From positions 186,001-250,000 of the forward strand of contig NZ_JAKZGL010000003.1 of assembly GCF_022549355.1 (NCBI RefSeq): a stretch of 64,000 nucleotides of DNA, given 5' to 3'. Numbering within the stretch: the first letter of the stretch is position 1; each line of letters starts with the position of its first letter. The notes below the pieces were generated by a model. It was given only the letters and a program-made list of their open reading frames with translations. It was not told the DNA's origin and searched no databases. A program made the translations under genes and the position numbers. Shown one piece after another: positions 44,191-53,470 of the stretch. Source of the DNA: Acinetobacter sp. NIPH 2699 (GTDB lineage Bacteria > Pseudomonadota > Gammaproteobacteria > Pseudomonadales > Moraxellaceae).

Positions 44191-44553
44191 TTTTAACTCA
44201 GCTAATGCAGTAATTAACCCAAGTGCGGTATAGCGTTTTTATATGGAATAGGATACTCGGTAATGTCATCCACAACCTGCGTGGTATCGATAGTATATAC
44301 GGCTTGGTGTTGTTTGTTGGTGTACGATAGGTGCAAGAATTGAACAGGTTTTGTGGATGACAAATGGTTTTGCCTACTTTTCCCGAAAGAAAAGTAGGTC
44401 GAGCCGAAGGCTGGCCCTATAGTTGGATGAGAACTCGGCAAGACTCCGAAAAGGTTATTTTTTGTCTAAATAAATCAAATCTATCTACAACTTGAGACTG
44501 TGTACGTAAGATAAAAGAAAGATTCTTACTTACATAATTATAAGGAGTCCAAC
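44191..44553. other. Gap between czcA and czcD with repeats
   Basis: About 363 bases. A 10-bp hairpin lies at 44373-44398 (CCTACTTTTC and GAAAAGTAGG around a 6-base loop), in a stretch that resembles a common intergenic repeat of proteobacteria. Closer to czcD, GTAAGA (44506-44511) and TCTTAC (44524-44529) make a short inverted repeat that could be a metal-regulator site. No gene was recognised. Confidence 0.5.
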
Positions 44554-45489
44554 ATGAGTGGACATCAAGGTCATGACCATAGTCATGCAGTGGTGACTGA
44601 AGGCAATGTCAAAAAACTGACCATTGCACTGATACTCACCTCGACATTTTTAGTGGTCGAGGTGATTGCGGGTTTAATGACACAAAGTTTGGCATTGCTT
44701 TCTGACGCAGCGCATATGTTTACCGATGCGGCTGCACTGGCAATTGCTTTGGCAGCGATTCAAATTTCTAAACGTCCTGCGGATAACAAGCGTACTTTTG
44801 GCTATCAGCGTTTTGAAATTTTAGCTGCATTATTTAACGCTTCAATGCTGTTCTTTGTTGCGATGTACATTCTGTATGAAGCTTATCAGCGCTTTACTCA
44901 ACCACCCGAAATTCACAGTGTCGGCATGTTGATTGTGGCATCACTTGGTTTGGTGATTAATCTGATTTCGATGAAGATGCTGATGTCCAGCGCTTCAGAA
45001 AGCTTAAATATCAGAGGTGCATACTTAGAAGTGCTTAGTGATGCCTTAGGTTCCGTCGGGGTCATTATTGGTGCGATTGTGATTTACTACACCAATTGGT
45101 ATTGGGTCGATACCATCATTGCAGTCGCGATTGGTTTTTGGGTGCTACCGAGAACGTGGATATTGTTGAAACAGAGTGTCAATATTCTACTGGAAGGTGT
45201 GCCAGACGAAGTTGATATTGAAAAGTTGAGAAATGATTTATTGGCGCTGGAGGGTGTTGAAAGTATTCACCAATTAAAAGTTTGGGCAATTAGCTCGAAG
45301 AATATCCATTTAACGGTACATTTGTTTGCGCCATTGGCTGATCGTAAGCAATTGCATCATGCCGCAACAGAAATGCTGACACATCAGCATGAAATAAAGG
45401 AAGTAACGATACAGATCGAAGATGATGCAGAGATGAATTGTCAGCATACGCATCAACAGGTAGAACAAGATCACCCACATCAGCATTAA
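44554..45489 (+). CDS. czcD: CzcD, cation diffusion facilitator
   Basis: 311 residues. Six membrane segments; the metal site of TM2 is in LLSDAAHMFTDA (HxxxD) and that of TM5 in EVLSDALGSVG (D/HxxxD). A His-rich N-terminus (SGHQGHDHSHA) and C-terminus (QHTHQQ, HPHQH) and a cytoplasmic domain after about residue 210 complete the CDF pattern. It carries Zn, Cd or Co from cytoplasm to periplasm, feeding or backing up the CzcCBA pump. AAGGAG precedes the ATG. It is 360 bases after czcA and may have its own promoter. Confidence 0.95.
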   Translation: MSGHQGHDHSHAVVTEGNVKKLTIALILTSTFLVVEVIAGLMTQSLALLSDAAHMFTDAAALAIALAAIQISKRPADNKRTFGYQRFEILAALFNASMLFFVAMYILYEAYQRFTQPPEIHSVGMLIVASLGLVINLISMKMLMSSASESLNIRGAYLEVLSDALGSVGVIIGAIVIYYTNWYWVDTIIAVAIGFWVLPRTWILLKQSVNILLEGVPDEVDIEKLRNDLLALEGVESIHQLKVWAISSKNIHLTVHLFAPLADRKQLHHAATEMLTHQHEIKEVTIQIEDDAEMNCQHTHQQVEQDHPHQH

Positions 45490-45499
45490 GCTGATGTGG
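45475..45499 (+). terminator. Hairpin overlapping the czcD stop codon
   Basis: CCACATCAGC (45475-45484) and GCTGATGTGG (45490-45499) form a perfect 10-bp stem; the five-base loop contains the TAA stop. Only weak T residues follow, so termination is plausible but not certain. Confidence 0.5.
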
Positions 45500-45525
45500 A
45501 GATGGGCGCTTTTATGATTGGTATC

Positions 45526-45864
45526 TTAATTTTGCCATTCGTTATGACAGTCACGGCATTTCCAATGCTTTTGTGCTTGCATAAAAGCTTGCATTGAAAT
45601 TTTGAAATCAGGTAAATCACGCCAAAATAAACCACCTGCAATCACACAGACAGCAAATACAATAACAGTTGCGATTTGTAGCCCTTGACCAGCACCATTA
45701 CCAAAGATCCACATGGCAATGCTAATTAAAACAAAGATCAATAAGATAAAAATGGCAGGGACTAACAGCACCAAACTTTTCGGTACATTTGGACGAGGGC
45801 TATTTGCACCTTGGCTGACAGGCATCACTTTTACGCTTTGACATTTAGGGCAACGGTATTGCAT
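45526..45864 (-). CDS. Zinc-ribbon membrane protein of unknown function
   Basis: 112 residues. CPKC at residues 5-8 and CRDC at about 104-107 form a split zinc ribbon across the two ends, with two hydrophobic segments between them (SLVLLVPAIFILLIFVLISIAMWIF and LQIATVIVFAVCVIAGGLFW). Both ends would face the cytoplasm, letting the two Cys pairs meet. The family is not recognised. It converges on czcD with 36 bases between the stops, so it is not part of the czc operon; its Cys pairs could sense or hold metal, which is speculative. Confidence 0.75.
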   Translation of the reverse strand: MQYRCPKCQSVKVMPVSQGANSPRPNVPKSLVLLVPAIFILLIFVLISIAMWIFGNGAGQGLQIATVIVFAVCVIAGGLFWRDLPDFKISMQAFMQAQKHWKCRDCHNEWQN

Positions 45865-46094
45865 AGATTTTTCCTATTCTGTTTTGACTATTTTAGCGAA
45901 AAAACCGCAAAAGCTAAAATCGAGAATGATGCAAATCCATAAATTTACACGATTTCGACCGATATTCGAGTTTAGCAGCGTTGTCTCGCCTAAGTTTTTA
46001 CTTTGTATGCATCTCGTCTAAAGCTATTCGCTAAAGCATTTAGAGTCATGCTAAGTTGATCGAAATGCTGGCTGAATAATGCGCAAGGAAAGAC

Positions 46095-47723
46095 ATGTTG
46101 CCCACTAAAATTCTAAAATTGCGTTTAGCACGGATTGCAAAAGGTAAGGCGCATTTGTCCACACAAGACAAATTGATGTTGGTCAGCATGGAAAGTCCAG
46201 ACCTCAGTGCCAATTTCTTGTTACGTTTATTCAAAGTCTCTTTACCGAAGCAATGGAAATTCAAATATGAGACAGATGAGGATATTCTTTATTCGACCCA
46301 GTTGATTCAACTGATTGAAGATGAATTGATTCCCGCTTATGCGTTTCATGCGCGTAAATATGCGTGGTATGAGCAATGCGTAATCTATCAATTGAATTAT
46401 ATTGTTCAACAACCGACACCCCATCAAATCAATGTCTATGTGCGTCAGCTTGAGCCATGTTTAGATCAACAGCCTAAAATTGATTTACTCAATTATTTTC
46501 AACAACACTATCCGAGTGCAGCACATGCCATTGCTCTAGCGAAGGCTTATGCAGGTGCGGCGCAATATAGCCAAGCGATAGAACAATATGAATGGGCTTT
46601 GCAGCAATCGCCACAGCGCAATGAAGTGGCTTTTTATGCTTATATTGATTGTCTATTAAGTAGAAATCAGCCTGACTATCAGCCACATGTCAGTGATGTT
46701 GAGTATGCAATTCATTTGTTGTGTCAGTACCGTAAAGCAATAGATCAAAAAAGCTATTTGAAAACCTTGCACAAGGCTGTGAGTCGCTTACTCCCTTCGG
46801 TGATTTTACAAACGCGAGCAACAGAAACCAATATTTTGACGGATGTGGGGCGGGGCTTAAATTCACTGGGGAAATCGTTAGGTGGGATATTGGGTGGGCG
46901 AGACTACCAGATTCCTTATAGCAAAGAGGTGATCTCCAGTGCACCACAATTATTAAATCCTTCTCATGTGCTAGAGAGCCTTGCTCAGTCGAGTTCGATG
47001 CAACATGCTTTGAGACGTAAATTGGGGTGTACTCAAGACCCAATAGAGCAGCAATCTTCTGTATTGTTACTGGAAAACTTGTGGTTATCCATTCAAAAAG
47101 ATGCTCAGGTTTTGAGCTTATTGGTTGAAAAACCACAAAACGAGCAATTTATACCTCTCTTGACTCAGCCAGTATCGGTGAGTCGTCGGGCAACATTAGA
47201 TTTAGGGCAAATCCAGACGATTCTTGAGCAGGATCTCATGCATTATTTAGGCGATATCCGTTTGGATAAACAGCATCCTGAACGAAATGGTTTATACGCA
47301 CAACGTGATACCCTCGTTGCTGATATGACAGCATTGGTGCTGTGGTTCCAACAGGGTCTTTTGAAAAGTTATTTGAAACAACAGAGTCATCAATTGCAGC
47401 AAGTTCAAAGTATCTTGTGTGGTCATTTAGACGAAATTTCATTATCAAGTGGTTTATTTGCGTATCAATTTGAAGTGCAAAAACGAGCGCAAGATTTATT
47501 TGAATGGTTGCAACAAAAATTAGAAAAAGGCAATGATTTTGATAAGATGCAAGCCGCATGGGTTACGCTACGCGAGCTGATTCATTTTGATACAGATGAA
47601 GGACAAGACAAAATAAATCAGATTCAGCAAAACTTAGAACATTACAAAATCATGCGTTTAAATCAAATATTATTAAGTCCAAATCGAAGTGAAAAATCTC
47701 AGCAGAAAGAAGCGGAAAAGTAA
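46095..47723 (+). CDS. Large helical protein of unknown function
   Basis: 542 residues with no signal peptide or membrane segment. It is largely alpha-helical; a TPR-like unit lies near residues 140-180 (AHAIALAKAYAGAAQYSQAIEQYEWALQQSP). A glycine/serine-rich loop (GRGLNSLGKSLGGILGG) lies near residue 260, and the C-terminal third is rich in Gln/Leu coiled-coil segments. I do not recognise the family. The next gene begins 180 bases downstream on the same strand; both encode unknown proteins and may work together. The ATG at 46095 has AAGGAAAG ahead of it. Confidence 0.8.
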   Translation: MLPTKILKLRLARIAKGKAHLSTQDKLMLVSMESPDLSANFLLRLFKVSLPKQWKFKYETDEDILYSTQLIQLIEDELIPAYAFHARKYAWYEQCVIYQLNYIVQQPTPHQINVYVRQLEPCLDQQPKIDLLNYFQQHYPSAAHAIALAKAYAGAAQYSQAIEQYEWALQQSPQRNEVAFYAYIDCLLSRNQPDYQPHVSDVEYAIHLLCQYRKAIDQKSYLKTLHKAVSRLLPSVILQTRATETNILTDVGRGLNSLGKSLGGILGGRDYQIPYSKEVISSAPQLLNPSHVLESLAQSSSMQHALRRKLGCTQDPIEQQSSVLLLENLWLSIQKDAQVLSLLVEKPQNEQFIPLLTQPVSVSRRATLDLGQIQTILEQDLMHYLGDIRLDKQHPERNGLYAQRDTLVADMTALVLWFQQGLLKSYLKQQSHQLQQVQSILCGHLDEISLSSGLFAYQFEVQKRAQDLFEWLQQKLEKGNDFDKMQAAWVTLRELIHFDTDEGQDKINQIQQNLEHYKIMRLNQILLSPNRSEKSQQKEAEK

Positions 47724-47903
47724 CTGATTTTGATTGTAAATTTAGCAAATGAAGCAGCGGAAAATTTGAGTATATACAACAAAAATACGAAAATCGCGCT
47801 GCGTTGCATGCTAATCTAGAAAAAACGTTCGACCAGTTCGGAAAGTGGATTACAGCTCATCAGCAGTGAGCGAATAAGTAAGAAAGGGAAGAGGGAGAGC
47901 ATC

Positions 47904-48833
47904 TTGAATCGACAAGATGATAAAAAGGCAATGTTTGATATTATGCCAGCAGATACAGATGCATCTGATAATAAACCATCATTATCACGTCGGCTGATCA
48001 ATAAAACATTGCAACATGCACAAGACGCAGTTGAGTTTGCCAGCGATACTTCTCGTAATATTGCGGGTGTAGCAGATGCGGCATTGGATGCTTTAGATCA
48101 TGTTACTCATCATACCAAGCGCGGTGTCGAGGGGGTGCGGAACTCTGTGCGAGATATTGTCACAGAAACCAGTGAAGCAGCGCGTCAAGTGGCATTGAGC
48201 ATGGCCAGAGCTTCTTTGGGGAAAAGTAGTTTAACCTTGTATTTACCAGAAATACTGCTCAATAATCAAATTCGAAAACGTATTGATCGTGCCGAAATTG
48301 ATGATATTAAAATCGAATGTGGCAATGATCGTTTTCATATTGAATTGGATGGGCATTATCGTCGTTTCCTTTATCGCCTTTCATTAGAATTTAACGTTTT
48401 AGAATGCCGTATTGGGCAGGAAAAGTATTTACGTCTGCGTCAGGTGGATGAACATTTAGATCTTCAGGTCCGTCATGGTGGAACCTTGACCAATTGGGCT
48501 GCGCGTCGGGTGGGGAGTGTCAGCTTTGATGTGATTAATTCTTTACCGATTCCTTTTCTGATTAATCATTTGATTCGGGATGTGCCGGGTATTCAAAAAG
48601 AGGGGCATCGCATTTGGTATATCGATCTTGAGGAAGCAGGCTTTATTGATTTCATCAATAACCGTTCTTGGATGGTGGACAAGCTTTTAAGTTTGACGGA
48701 TTTTAGTATTCTGCCTGGTTTGAATATTTTGCAGGAAAGTCGAGAGTTGGTTCAGCAACTGGTTGATCAATTCGAGATTCGCGGTTTACGTGTACAATCA
48801 GGGCGTTTAGAAGTTCAGGTTGGCATCGGTTAG
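47904..48833 (+). CDS. Protein of unknown function, amphipathic N-terminus, possible lipid-binding C-terminal domain
   Basis: 309 residues. After a Lys/Asp-rich start, residues 30-110 form a long Ala/Thr/Asp-rich amphipathic helix (LQHAQDAVEFASDTSRNIAGV and following), the sort that lies on membranes. The rest is beta-rich with a repeating pattern (IDDIKIECGNDRFHIELDGHYRR, GLRVQSGRLEVQVGIG) reminiscent of DUF2993/BPI-like lipid-binding folds, but this is a visual impression. The TTG at 47904 has GGGAGA ahead of it; ATG 47931 is the alternative start. No membrane anchor is seen. Confidence 0.75.
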   Translation: MNRQDDKKAMFDIMPADTDASDNKPSLSRRLINKTLQHAQDAVEFASDTSRNIAGVADAALDALDHVTHHTKRGVEGVRNSVRDIVTETSEAARQVALSMARASLGKSSLTLYLPEILLNNQIRKRIDRAEIDDIKIECGNDRFHIELDGHYRRFLYRLSLEFNVLECRIGQEKYLRLRQVDEHLDLQVRHGGTLTNWAARRVGSVSFDVINSLPIPFLINHLIRDVPGIQKEGHRIWYIDLEEAGFIDFINNRSWMVDKLLSLTDFSILPGLNILQESRELVQQLVDQFEIRGLRVQSGRLEVQVGIG

Positions 48834-48846
48834 AAAAGTGAGGTCG

Positions 48847-48880
48847 AAAAAAAAGCCACTGTCAATGCAGTGGCTTTTTT
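48847..48880 (+). terminator. Terminator after the 309-residue gene
   Basis: AAAAAGCCACTG and CAGTGGCTTTTT form a 12-bp stem with a 6-base loop, followed by T residues. It also faces the convergent tRNA-Glu genes. Confidence 0.9.
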
Positions 48881-48886
48881 AGAATT

Positions 48887-48962
48887 TGGCGTCCCTACGG
48901 GGATTCGAACCCCGGTTACCGCCGTGAAAGGGCGATGTCCTAGGCCTCTAGACGATAGGGAC
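48887..48962 (-). tRNA. tRNA-Glu (TTC), copy 1
   Basis: 76 bases with encoded CCA at 48887-48889. The anticodon loop CTTTCAC gives anticodon TTC. The acceptor stem GTCCCTA/TAGGGAC is fully paired. Identical to the copies at 49065 and 50820. Confidence 0.97.
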
Positions 48963-49064
48963 TTATCTGAGGATATTTACCTATGCGAAGTATATGAGAC
49001 ATATATGTCGCAAGGCCTAAATTCTCGGCAAAGGTTATTAATCTTTGCTTTTCCTCGAATTTAG

Positions 49065-49140
49065 TGGCGTCCCTACGGGGATTCGAACCCCGGTTACCGC
49101 CGTGAAAGGGCGATGTCCTAGGCCTCTAGACGATAGGGAC
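49065..49140 (-). tRNA. tRNA-Glu (TTC), copy 2
   Basis: 76 bases, identical to copy 1 and 102 bases upstream of it on the same strand, probably in one primary transcript. The flanking sequence is unrelated to that of the other copies. Confidence 0.97.
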
Positions 49141-49243
49141 GTTTCAGAGGTGGGCGTATATTAGGTTGAATTAGATAATGTGTCAAACGCTTTTCAGGCG
49201 AAAAGTTAAAAAAACTGTATAAGTGGATAAAATTACATCAAAA

Positions 49244-49276
49244 TCAAAAAAATGCAGCAAAAGCTGCATTTTTTTC
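49244..49276. terminator. Terminator of amino acid permease gene
   Basis: AAAAATGCAGC and GCTGCATTTTT form an 11-bp stem around AAAA, with A and T runs outside. It works in both directions; the permease gene ends about 14 bases to the right. Confidence 0.9.
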
Positions 49277-49289
49277 TAGGCGATATTAT

Positions 49290-50705
49290 TTATTTTCGAT
49301 CACGATAGAAGACATAGTGACTTAAATAACATGCTGCGATAAAGATTAAACAAGCGATCAGACCTGCATGCATTTCAGGATCGGCGGCCATACTTAAACC
49401 TGTGATAAAACAGAATACGAAACCTAAGATTGGCACGATCGGGTACAGTGGCGCAGCAAATTTTAAATCCTTCGCGGTATAGCCCGCTTTATACCATTGA
49501 CGTCTAAAATTAAATTGACTCAAGCAAATGCTCATCCACACAATCACCATGGTGAATGCAGCCACACCTAAGAGATTTTTAAAGATGGTTTCTGGTGCAA
49601 AGTGCTCAGATAATAGTCCAGGAATGGCACCAAACATCGTAACAATAAGTGCAATAATCGGTGTGCCACTCTTAGAAAGTCTTGAAAAAAGGCTCGGGAG
49701 CTGACGTTGATCGGACAAAGACCACATCATTCGAGAAGCAGCATATAAACCTGAGTTTGCAGCAGAGAGCAAGGCGGTAATAATCACAAAGCGGATGATG
49801 TCATCTGCATATGGAATACCAATGTAATTAAATACCGTAACAAAAGGACTGCTGCTGACACCTTCGCCACCTAAACCTGCAATTTCAAAAGGCAATAGGG
49901 CACTGATGACAATGATGGTTCCAACAAAGAAAATCAGTAAGCGCCAAATGGCTGCATTGATAGCTTTCGGGACATTGACCGCTGGGTCCTTGGTTTCACC
50001 TGCCGCAACACCAATTAACTCTGTGCCAGAAAAAGCAAAGTTTACAATCAGCATGGTGGTGAAAATTGGAATCAAGCCTTGAGGGAACCAGCCATGACTG
50101 GTCAAGTTGTGGAACAATGGTGCTGATTCGCTACCCTCAAATGGAATTAAGCCAAAAATAGCCAATAAACCGAGTAAAATAAACACAATCACGGTCACGA
50201 CTTTGACCAAGGCGAGCCAAAATTCAGACTCAGCAAAAATACGTGTGGAACTCAAGTTGAGTGCAAAAATTGTCAGTGCAAAAATAATGGTCCAAATCCA
50301 CATCGAAATATGGGGGAACCATTCCTGCATCAATAAGGCTGCGGCAGTAAATTCTGTTCCTAGCGTGGCAGTCCATGTCAGCCAATAGACCCAAGAGATC
50401 ATATAACCTGTACCTGAACCAATGTATTTTTGCGCGTATGCACCAAAAGACCCTGCAACAGGCATATGAACCGCAAGCTCACCGAGACACAACATGACCA
50501 TATAGGCGATCAAACCACCTAAAATATAGGCAATAATTGCGCCTACAGGGCCAGTTTGAGCAATAACTTCGCCAGAACCTAGAAATAAACCTGTACCAAT
50601 TGCACCACCGAGAGAGAGCATCACTAAATGGCGAGTACTCATAGCACGTTTTAATGTTTTTGGTGCATTTGGGTCTTGATGGGTATTTGAGTTGGAAGAT
50701 TGCAT
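49290..50705 (-). CDS. Amino acid permease (APC superfamily, AAT family)
   Basis: 471 residues with twelve membrane segments. N-terminal motif LSLGGAIGTGLFLGSGEVIAQTGP and the conserved FSGTELIGVAAGETKDPAVNVP in the sixth/seventh segment region identify the AAT group, which includes permeases for lysine, aromatic and other amino acids. The specific substrate is not clear. It lies between identical tRNA-Glu genes on the same strand, so readthrough from the tRNA-Ala/tRNA-Glu side is possible, but its own start region of about 110 bases should hold a promoter. Confidence 0.92.
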   Translation of the reverse strand: MQSSNSNTHQDPNAPKTLKRAMSTRHLVMLSLGGAIGTGLFLGSGEVIAQTGPVGAIIAYILGGLIAYMVMLCLGELAVHMPVAGSFGAYAQKYIGSGTGYMISWVYWLTWTATLGTEFTAAALLMQEWFPHISMWIWTIIFALTIFALNLSSTRIFAESEFWLALVKVVTVIVFILLGLLAIFGLIPFEGSESAPLFHNLTSHGWFPQGLIPIFTTMLIVNFAFSGTELIGVAAGETKDPAVNVPKAINAAIWRLLIFFVGTIIVISALLPFEIAGLGGEGVSSSPFVTVFNYIGIPYADDIIRFVIITALLSAANSGLYAASRMMWSLSDQRQLPSLFSRLSKSGTPIIALIVTMFGAIPGLLSEHFAPETIFKNLLGVAAFTMVIVWMSICLSQFNFRRQWYKAGYTAKDLKFAAPLYPIVPILGFVFCFITGLSMAADPEMHAGLIACLIFIAACYLSHYVFYRDRK

Positions 50706-50819
50706 ACGACAATTTGTCCAAGCATAGAGAAGCGGCTATTTTATGGAAAAATCGAAAATGTGCAATCTGATTTAATGGAAAGATTGTGAGAAAAATATAA
50801 TTATTAGATAAACAGAATA

Positions 50820-50895
50820 TGGCGTCCCTACGGGGATTCGAACCCCGGTTACCGCCGTGAAAGGGCGATGTCCTAGGCCTCTAGACGATAGGGAC
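50820..50895 (-). tRNA. tRNA-Glu (TTC), copy 3
   Basis: 76 bases, identical to copies 1 and 2. It lies 116 bases downstream of tRNA-Ala on the same strand, and the permease gene follows it. Confidence 0.97.
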
Positions 50896-51011
50896 AGAGT
50901 GAGGCTTGGTTTATATCCTTTCTTTCACTTATGTGTTAGATCAGATACTACGCGCAGCATAGCTGCTTGTCTTGCGCTTCGGCAAAGCGTCGCTTTGCTG
51001 TTTCGAAGCTC

Positions 51012-51087
51012 TGGTGGAGCCAAGCGGGATCGAACCGCTGACCTCTACAATGCCATTGTAGCGCTCTACCAACTGAGCTATGGCCCC
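51012..51087 (-). tRNA. tRNA-Ala (GGC)
   Basis: 76 bases with encoded CCA. The anticodon loop ATGGCAT gives anticodon GGC. The acceptor stem GGGGCCA pairs with TGGCTCC with one G-U; the G3:U70 pair is the alanine identity element. It lies just downstream of gltX on the same strand. Confidence 0.96.
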
Positions 51088-51144
51088 AGTTTGTGTGAGG
51101 CAATATTAGGGGGATTGCACTCACACGTCAATGATTATGTTGGA

Positions 51145-52653
51145 TTAACTTTCACTATTTGCATCATTTTTCGGCAGTTTTAGTGATTCATTTAATTTTT
51201 CCCACACTTTGAGTTCTTTCTTGCTTGGTGAACCTACAATCTCTAAAGCATGGCGTAAACGAGCAAAGGTTAAGTCAGGACCAATGGTGACCATCGCTTG
51301 CATCACAGGGGTTGAGCTGGTCGAGCCTGCAATGGCAATAAAGAATGCTGGCATGAAATCACGCAACTTAATTTCCATTTGAGTTGCCAAATCCATGAGT
51401 GTTTGGCTGACCGTGTCATTGTTCCATGTGAACTGGCTTTCTAAGCGCCAAATCGCGAACTGTAAGCTTTGACGAACCTGTTCTTCGGTTAGCTTTTTGC
51501 TTTCAAACTGTTCTTTGTTGATTTGTGGCATGTGGTTGAAGTAAAAACCAGCCCAATTTACGGCTTCTGACAATAAGTTGATTCGTGGTTGAATTGCAGC
51601 AGCAATCTCTTCTAAGGTCTTCGGATCATTTTTCCATGTCAGTAAACGTTCTAACAACTGCGCTGGAGTGAGTGCTTTAATCCATTGACCATTTAGCCAA
51701 TTCAACTTTTCCACATCAAAGATTGGGCCGCCCAAAGAAACACGTTGCACATCAAAGTTGTCAATCATGTCTTGTAGGGTAAACACTTCACTTTCGTCAG
51801 GCATTGACCAGCCCATACGACCCAAATAATTTAACAGTGCTTCAGGTAATACCCCGATATCGCGATAGTAGTTAATCGAGGTCGGATTCTTACGTTTTGA
51901 AAGTTTTGATTTGTCTGGGTTACGCAATAGAGGCATATGGCACAGCGCAGGCATGTCCCAGCCAAAATATTGATAGAGTAATTGGTGTTTAGGCGCTGAA
52001 GGTAGCCACTCTTCGCCACGTAACACATGGGTGATTTCCATCAAATGATCATCTACCACGTTTGCAAGGTGATAGGTTGGCAAACCATCAGTTTTTAGCA
52101 GCACTTGCATATCGACCTGTGCCCATGGAATTTCGACCTCACCACGTAACATGTCATTGATTTTGCAAATACCCTGTTCAGGTACTTTCATACGGATGAC
52201 GTGCGGTTCACCCGCTGCAAGACGGCGCTGAACCTCTTCTTGTGAGAGTTTTAAACCACGGCCATCATATTTAGGTGTTTCACCACGAGCTTGTTGTTCA
52301 GCACGCATTTGATCGAGTTCTGCTGCAGTTGCGAAACAGTAGAACGCATGACCCTTTTCAACCAACTCAAGTGCATATTGCTTATAAATTCCCATGCGTT
52401 CCGATTGGCGATAAGGGGCATGTGGGCCGCCAACATCTGGGCCTTCTGACCAATTCAATCCTAACCAGCGCAGAGAATCTAAAATCATCTTTTCAGATTC
52501 AGGTGTTGAGCGAAGCTGATCCGTATCTTCAATACGTAAAATGAATTCACCGCCATGTTGCTTGGCAAAACATAAATTAAATAATGCAATATAGGCAGTG
52601 CCTACATGTGGAAAGCCTGTAGGAGAGGGCGCAATACGAGTACGAACTGTCAT
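51145..52653 (-). CDS. gltX: Glutamyl-tRNA synthetase
   Basis: 502 residues, class I aminoacyl-tRNA synthetase. The HIGH-type motif is in [12 protein letters not shown] near residue 10-21 and the KMSKS-type motif is KLSKRK near residue 250. The C-terminal anticodon-binding helical domain follows. The start at 52653 ([13 protein letters not shown]) is standard. It charges tRNA-Glu; three tRNA-Glu genes and tRNA-Ala lie immediately downstream on the same strand, possibly partly on a shared transcript. A TATAAT-like -10 is present at 52686-52691 on its strand. Confidence 0.97.
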   Translation of the reverse strand: MTVRTRIAPSPTGFPHVGTAYIALFNLCFAKQHGGEFILRIEDTDQLRSTPESEKMILDSLRWLGLNWSEGPDVGGPHAPYRQSERMGIYKQYALELVEKGHAFYCFATAAELDQMRAEQQARGETPKYDGRGLKLSQEEVQRRLAAGEPHVIRMKVPEQGICKINDMLRGEVEIPWAQVDMQVLLKTDGLPTYHLANVVDDHLMEITHVLRGEEWLPSAPKHQLLYQYFGWDMPALCHMPLLRNPDKSKLSKRKNPTSINYYRDIGVLPEALLNYLGRMGWSMPDESEVFTLQDMIDNFDVQRVSLGGPIFDVEKLNWLNGQWIKALTPAQLLERLLTWKNDPKTLEEIAAAIQPRINLLSEAVNWAGFYFNHMPQINKEQFESKKLTEEQVRQSLQFAIWRLESQFTWNNDTVSQTLMDLATQMEIKLRDFMPAFFIAIAGSTSSTPVMQAMVTIGPDLTFARLRHALEIVGSPSKKELKVWEKLNESLKLPKNDANSES

Positions 52654-52694
52654 AAGTGATCGGAGTTTAAATTAGAATTTGAGCTATTATAACG

Positions 52695-52725
52695 AAAAAG
52701 CCTAGTCACGGTATGACTAGGCTGA
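52695..52725 (-). terminator. Terminator of the small secreted-protein gene
   Basis: AGCCTAGTCA and TGACTAGGCT form a 10-bp stem around a five-base loop; on the minus strand a T run follows. It separates the 101-residue gene from gltX. Confidence 0.85.
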
Positions 52726-52757
52726 TTTAAACATGTGGGGAATTACATATTTAACAA

Positions 52758-53063
52758 TTAAGAACTATGCGGTTGGAATATGGTTTGAACGAAACGTGAA
52801 AAACGTTCGTGTTGACTGGCAAAAAATGTCTGAGTCGGTGTTGTACGAATGGTATTCAACATTTTTAACTCATCATCTGTTGCTGATAATGACAATGACG
52901 TATTGCGCTTTTGCTGATCGAGTGCTTTAGCGATAGGTGAAGTCGTTTTTTCTAACATTTTTAGATTATTATTTTCTTTGATCGCAGCTGCATGTCCAGC
53001 AGGTATAGAACAAGCTAAAAATAAACTTAGGCATAGTGCTTTTTTCAATTCTAATGCTCGCAT
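52758..53063 (-). CDS. Small secreted protein of unknown function
   Basis: 101 residues. A signal peptide (MRALELKKALCLSLFLACSIPAGHAAA) gives a mature protein of about 75 residues, polar, helical (IKENNNLKMLEKTTSPIAKALDQQ), with a Phe-rich C-terminus (TFFASQHERFSRFVQTIFQ). No Cys in the mature part. AAGGGGA precedes the ATG. Family not recognised. It lies alone between gltX and sbp, transcribed away from sbp. Confidence 0.7.
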   Translation of the reverse strand: MRALELKKALCLSLFLACSIPAGHAAAIKENNNLKMLEKTTSPIAKALDQQKRNTSLSLSATDDELKMLNTIRTTPTQTFFASQHERFSRFVQTIFQPHSS

Positions 53064-53470
53064 TGCTCACATCCCCTTTTTGATTTCTCGGTTATCAAGA
53101 CGAACCAAACAACTAATAATTTGCTTTATAGATACAATTTAAACATAAAAAATAATAAAAAAGTAGAACTGCGTCACACTTTTTACAAAAAATATAAAAT
53201 TTAGCCACGCCGTTGTATATATTTATAACAGTGTTGCTGCTTTGTATACAATACAAATTTAGCAAGCAAATGTGTAGAAACGGTGGAGGGTTGCTTTTTC
53301 CTCGTTTGAATAAGAAATAGCTGGTTTAGCATTTTTAGTGGATTAGATACTCGATATTTAGATATCTTGAAAATAGAATAAGAATAAATTTATTATTATA
53401 AGTGTATGATTGTAATATTTTTTTAAGTAAATATAGTGGTTGCAAACAGGGCGAAATGAGTAAAAAATAA
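53064..53470. other. Intergenic region upstream of sbp
   Basis: About 407 AT-rich bases holding the divergent promoters of the small secreted-protein gene and sbp. The clear structure is the inverted repeat at 53241-53257, listed separately. No gene was recognised. Confidence 0.5.
53241..53257. promoter_or_regulatory. Inverted repeat, possible operator
   Basis: TTTGTATACAATACAAA is a perfect inverted repeat: arms TTTGTAT and ATACAAA around ACA. It lies about 180 bases from one divergent gene and 210 bases from the other. Confidence 0.4.

Noticed and set aside
44373..44398. Hairpin CCTACTTTTC...GAAAAGTAGG as terminator of czcA
   Set aside because: It lies 180 bases beyond the stop, lacks a T run, and resembles a common intergenic repeat, so it was not called a terminator.
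48963..49064. Small hairpin between tRNA-Glu copies as an RNA gene
   Set aside because: The stem is only six bases and unsupported by other features; most likely spacer.
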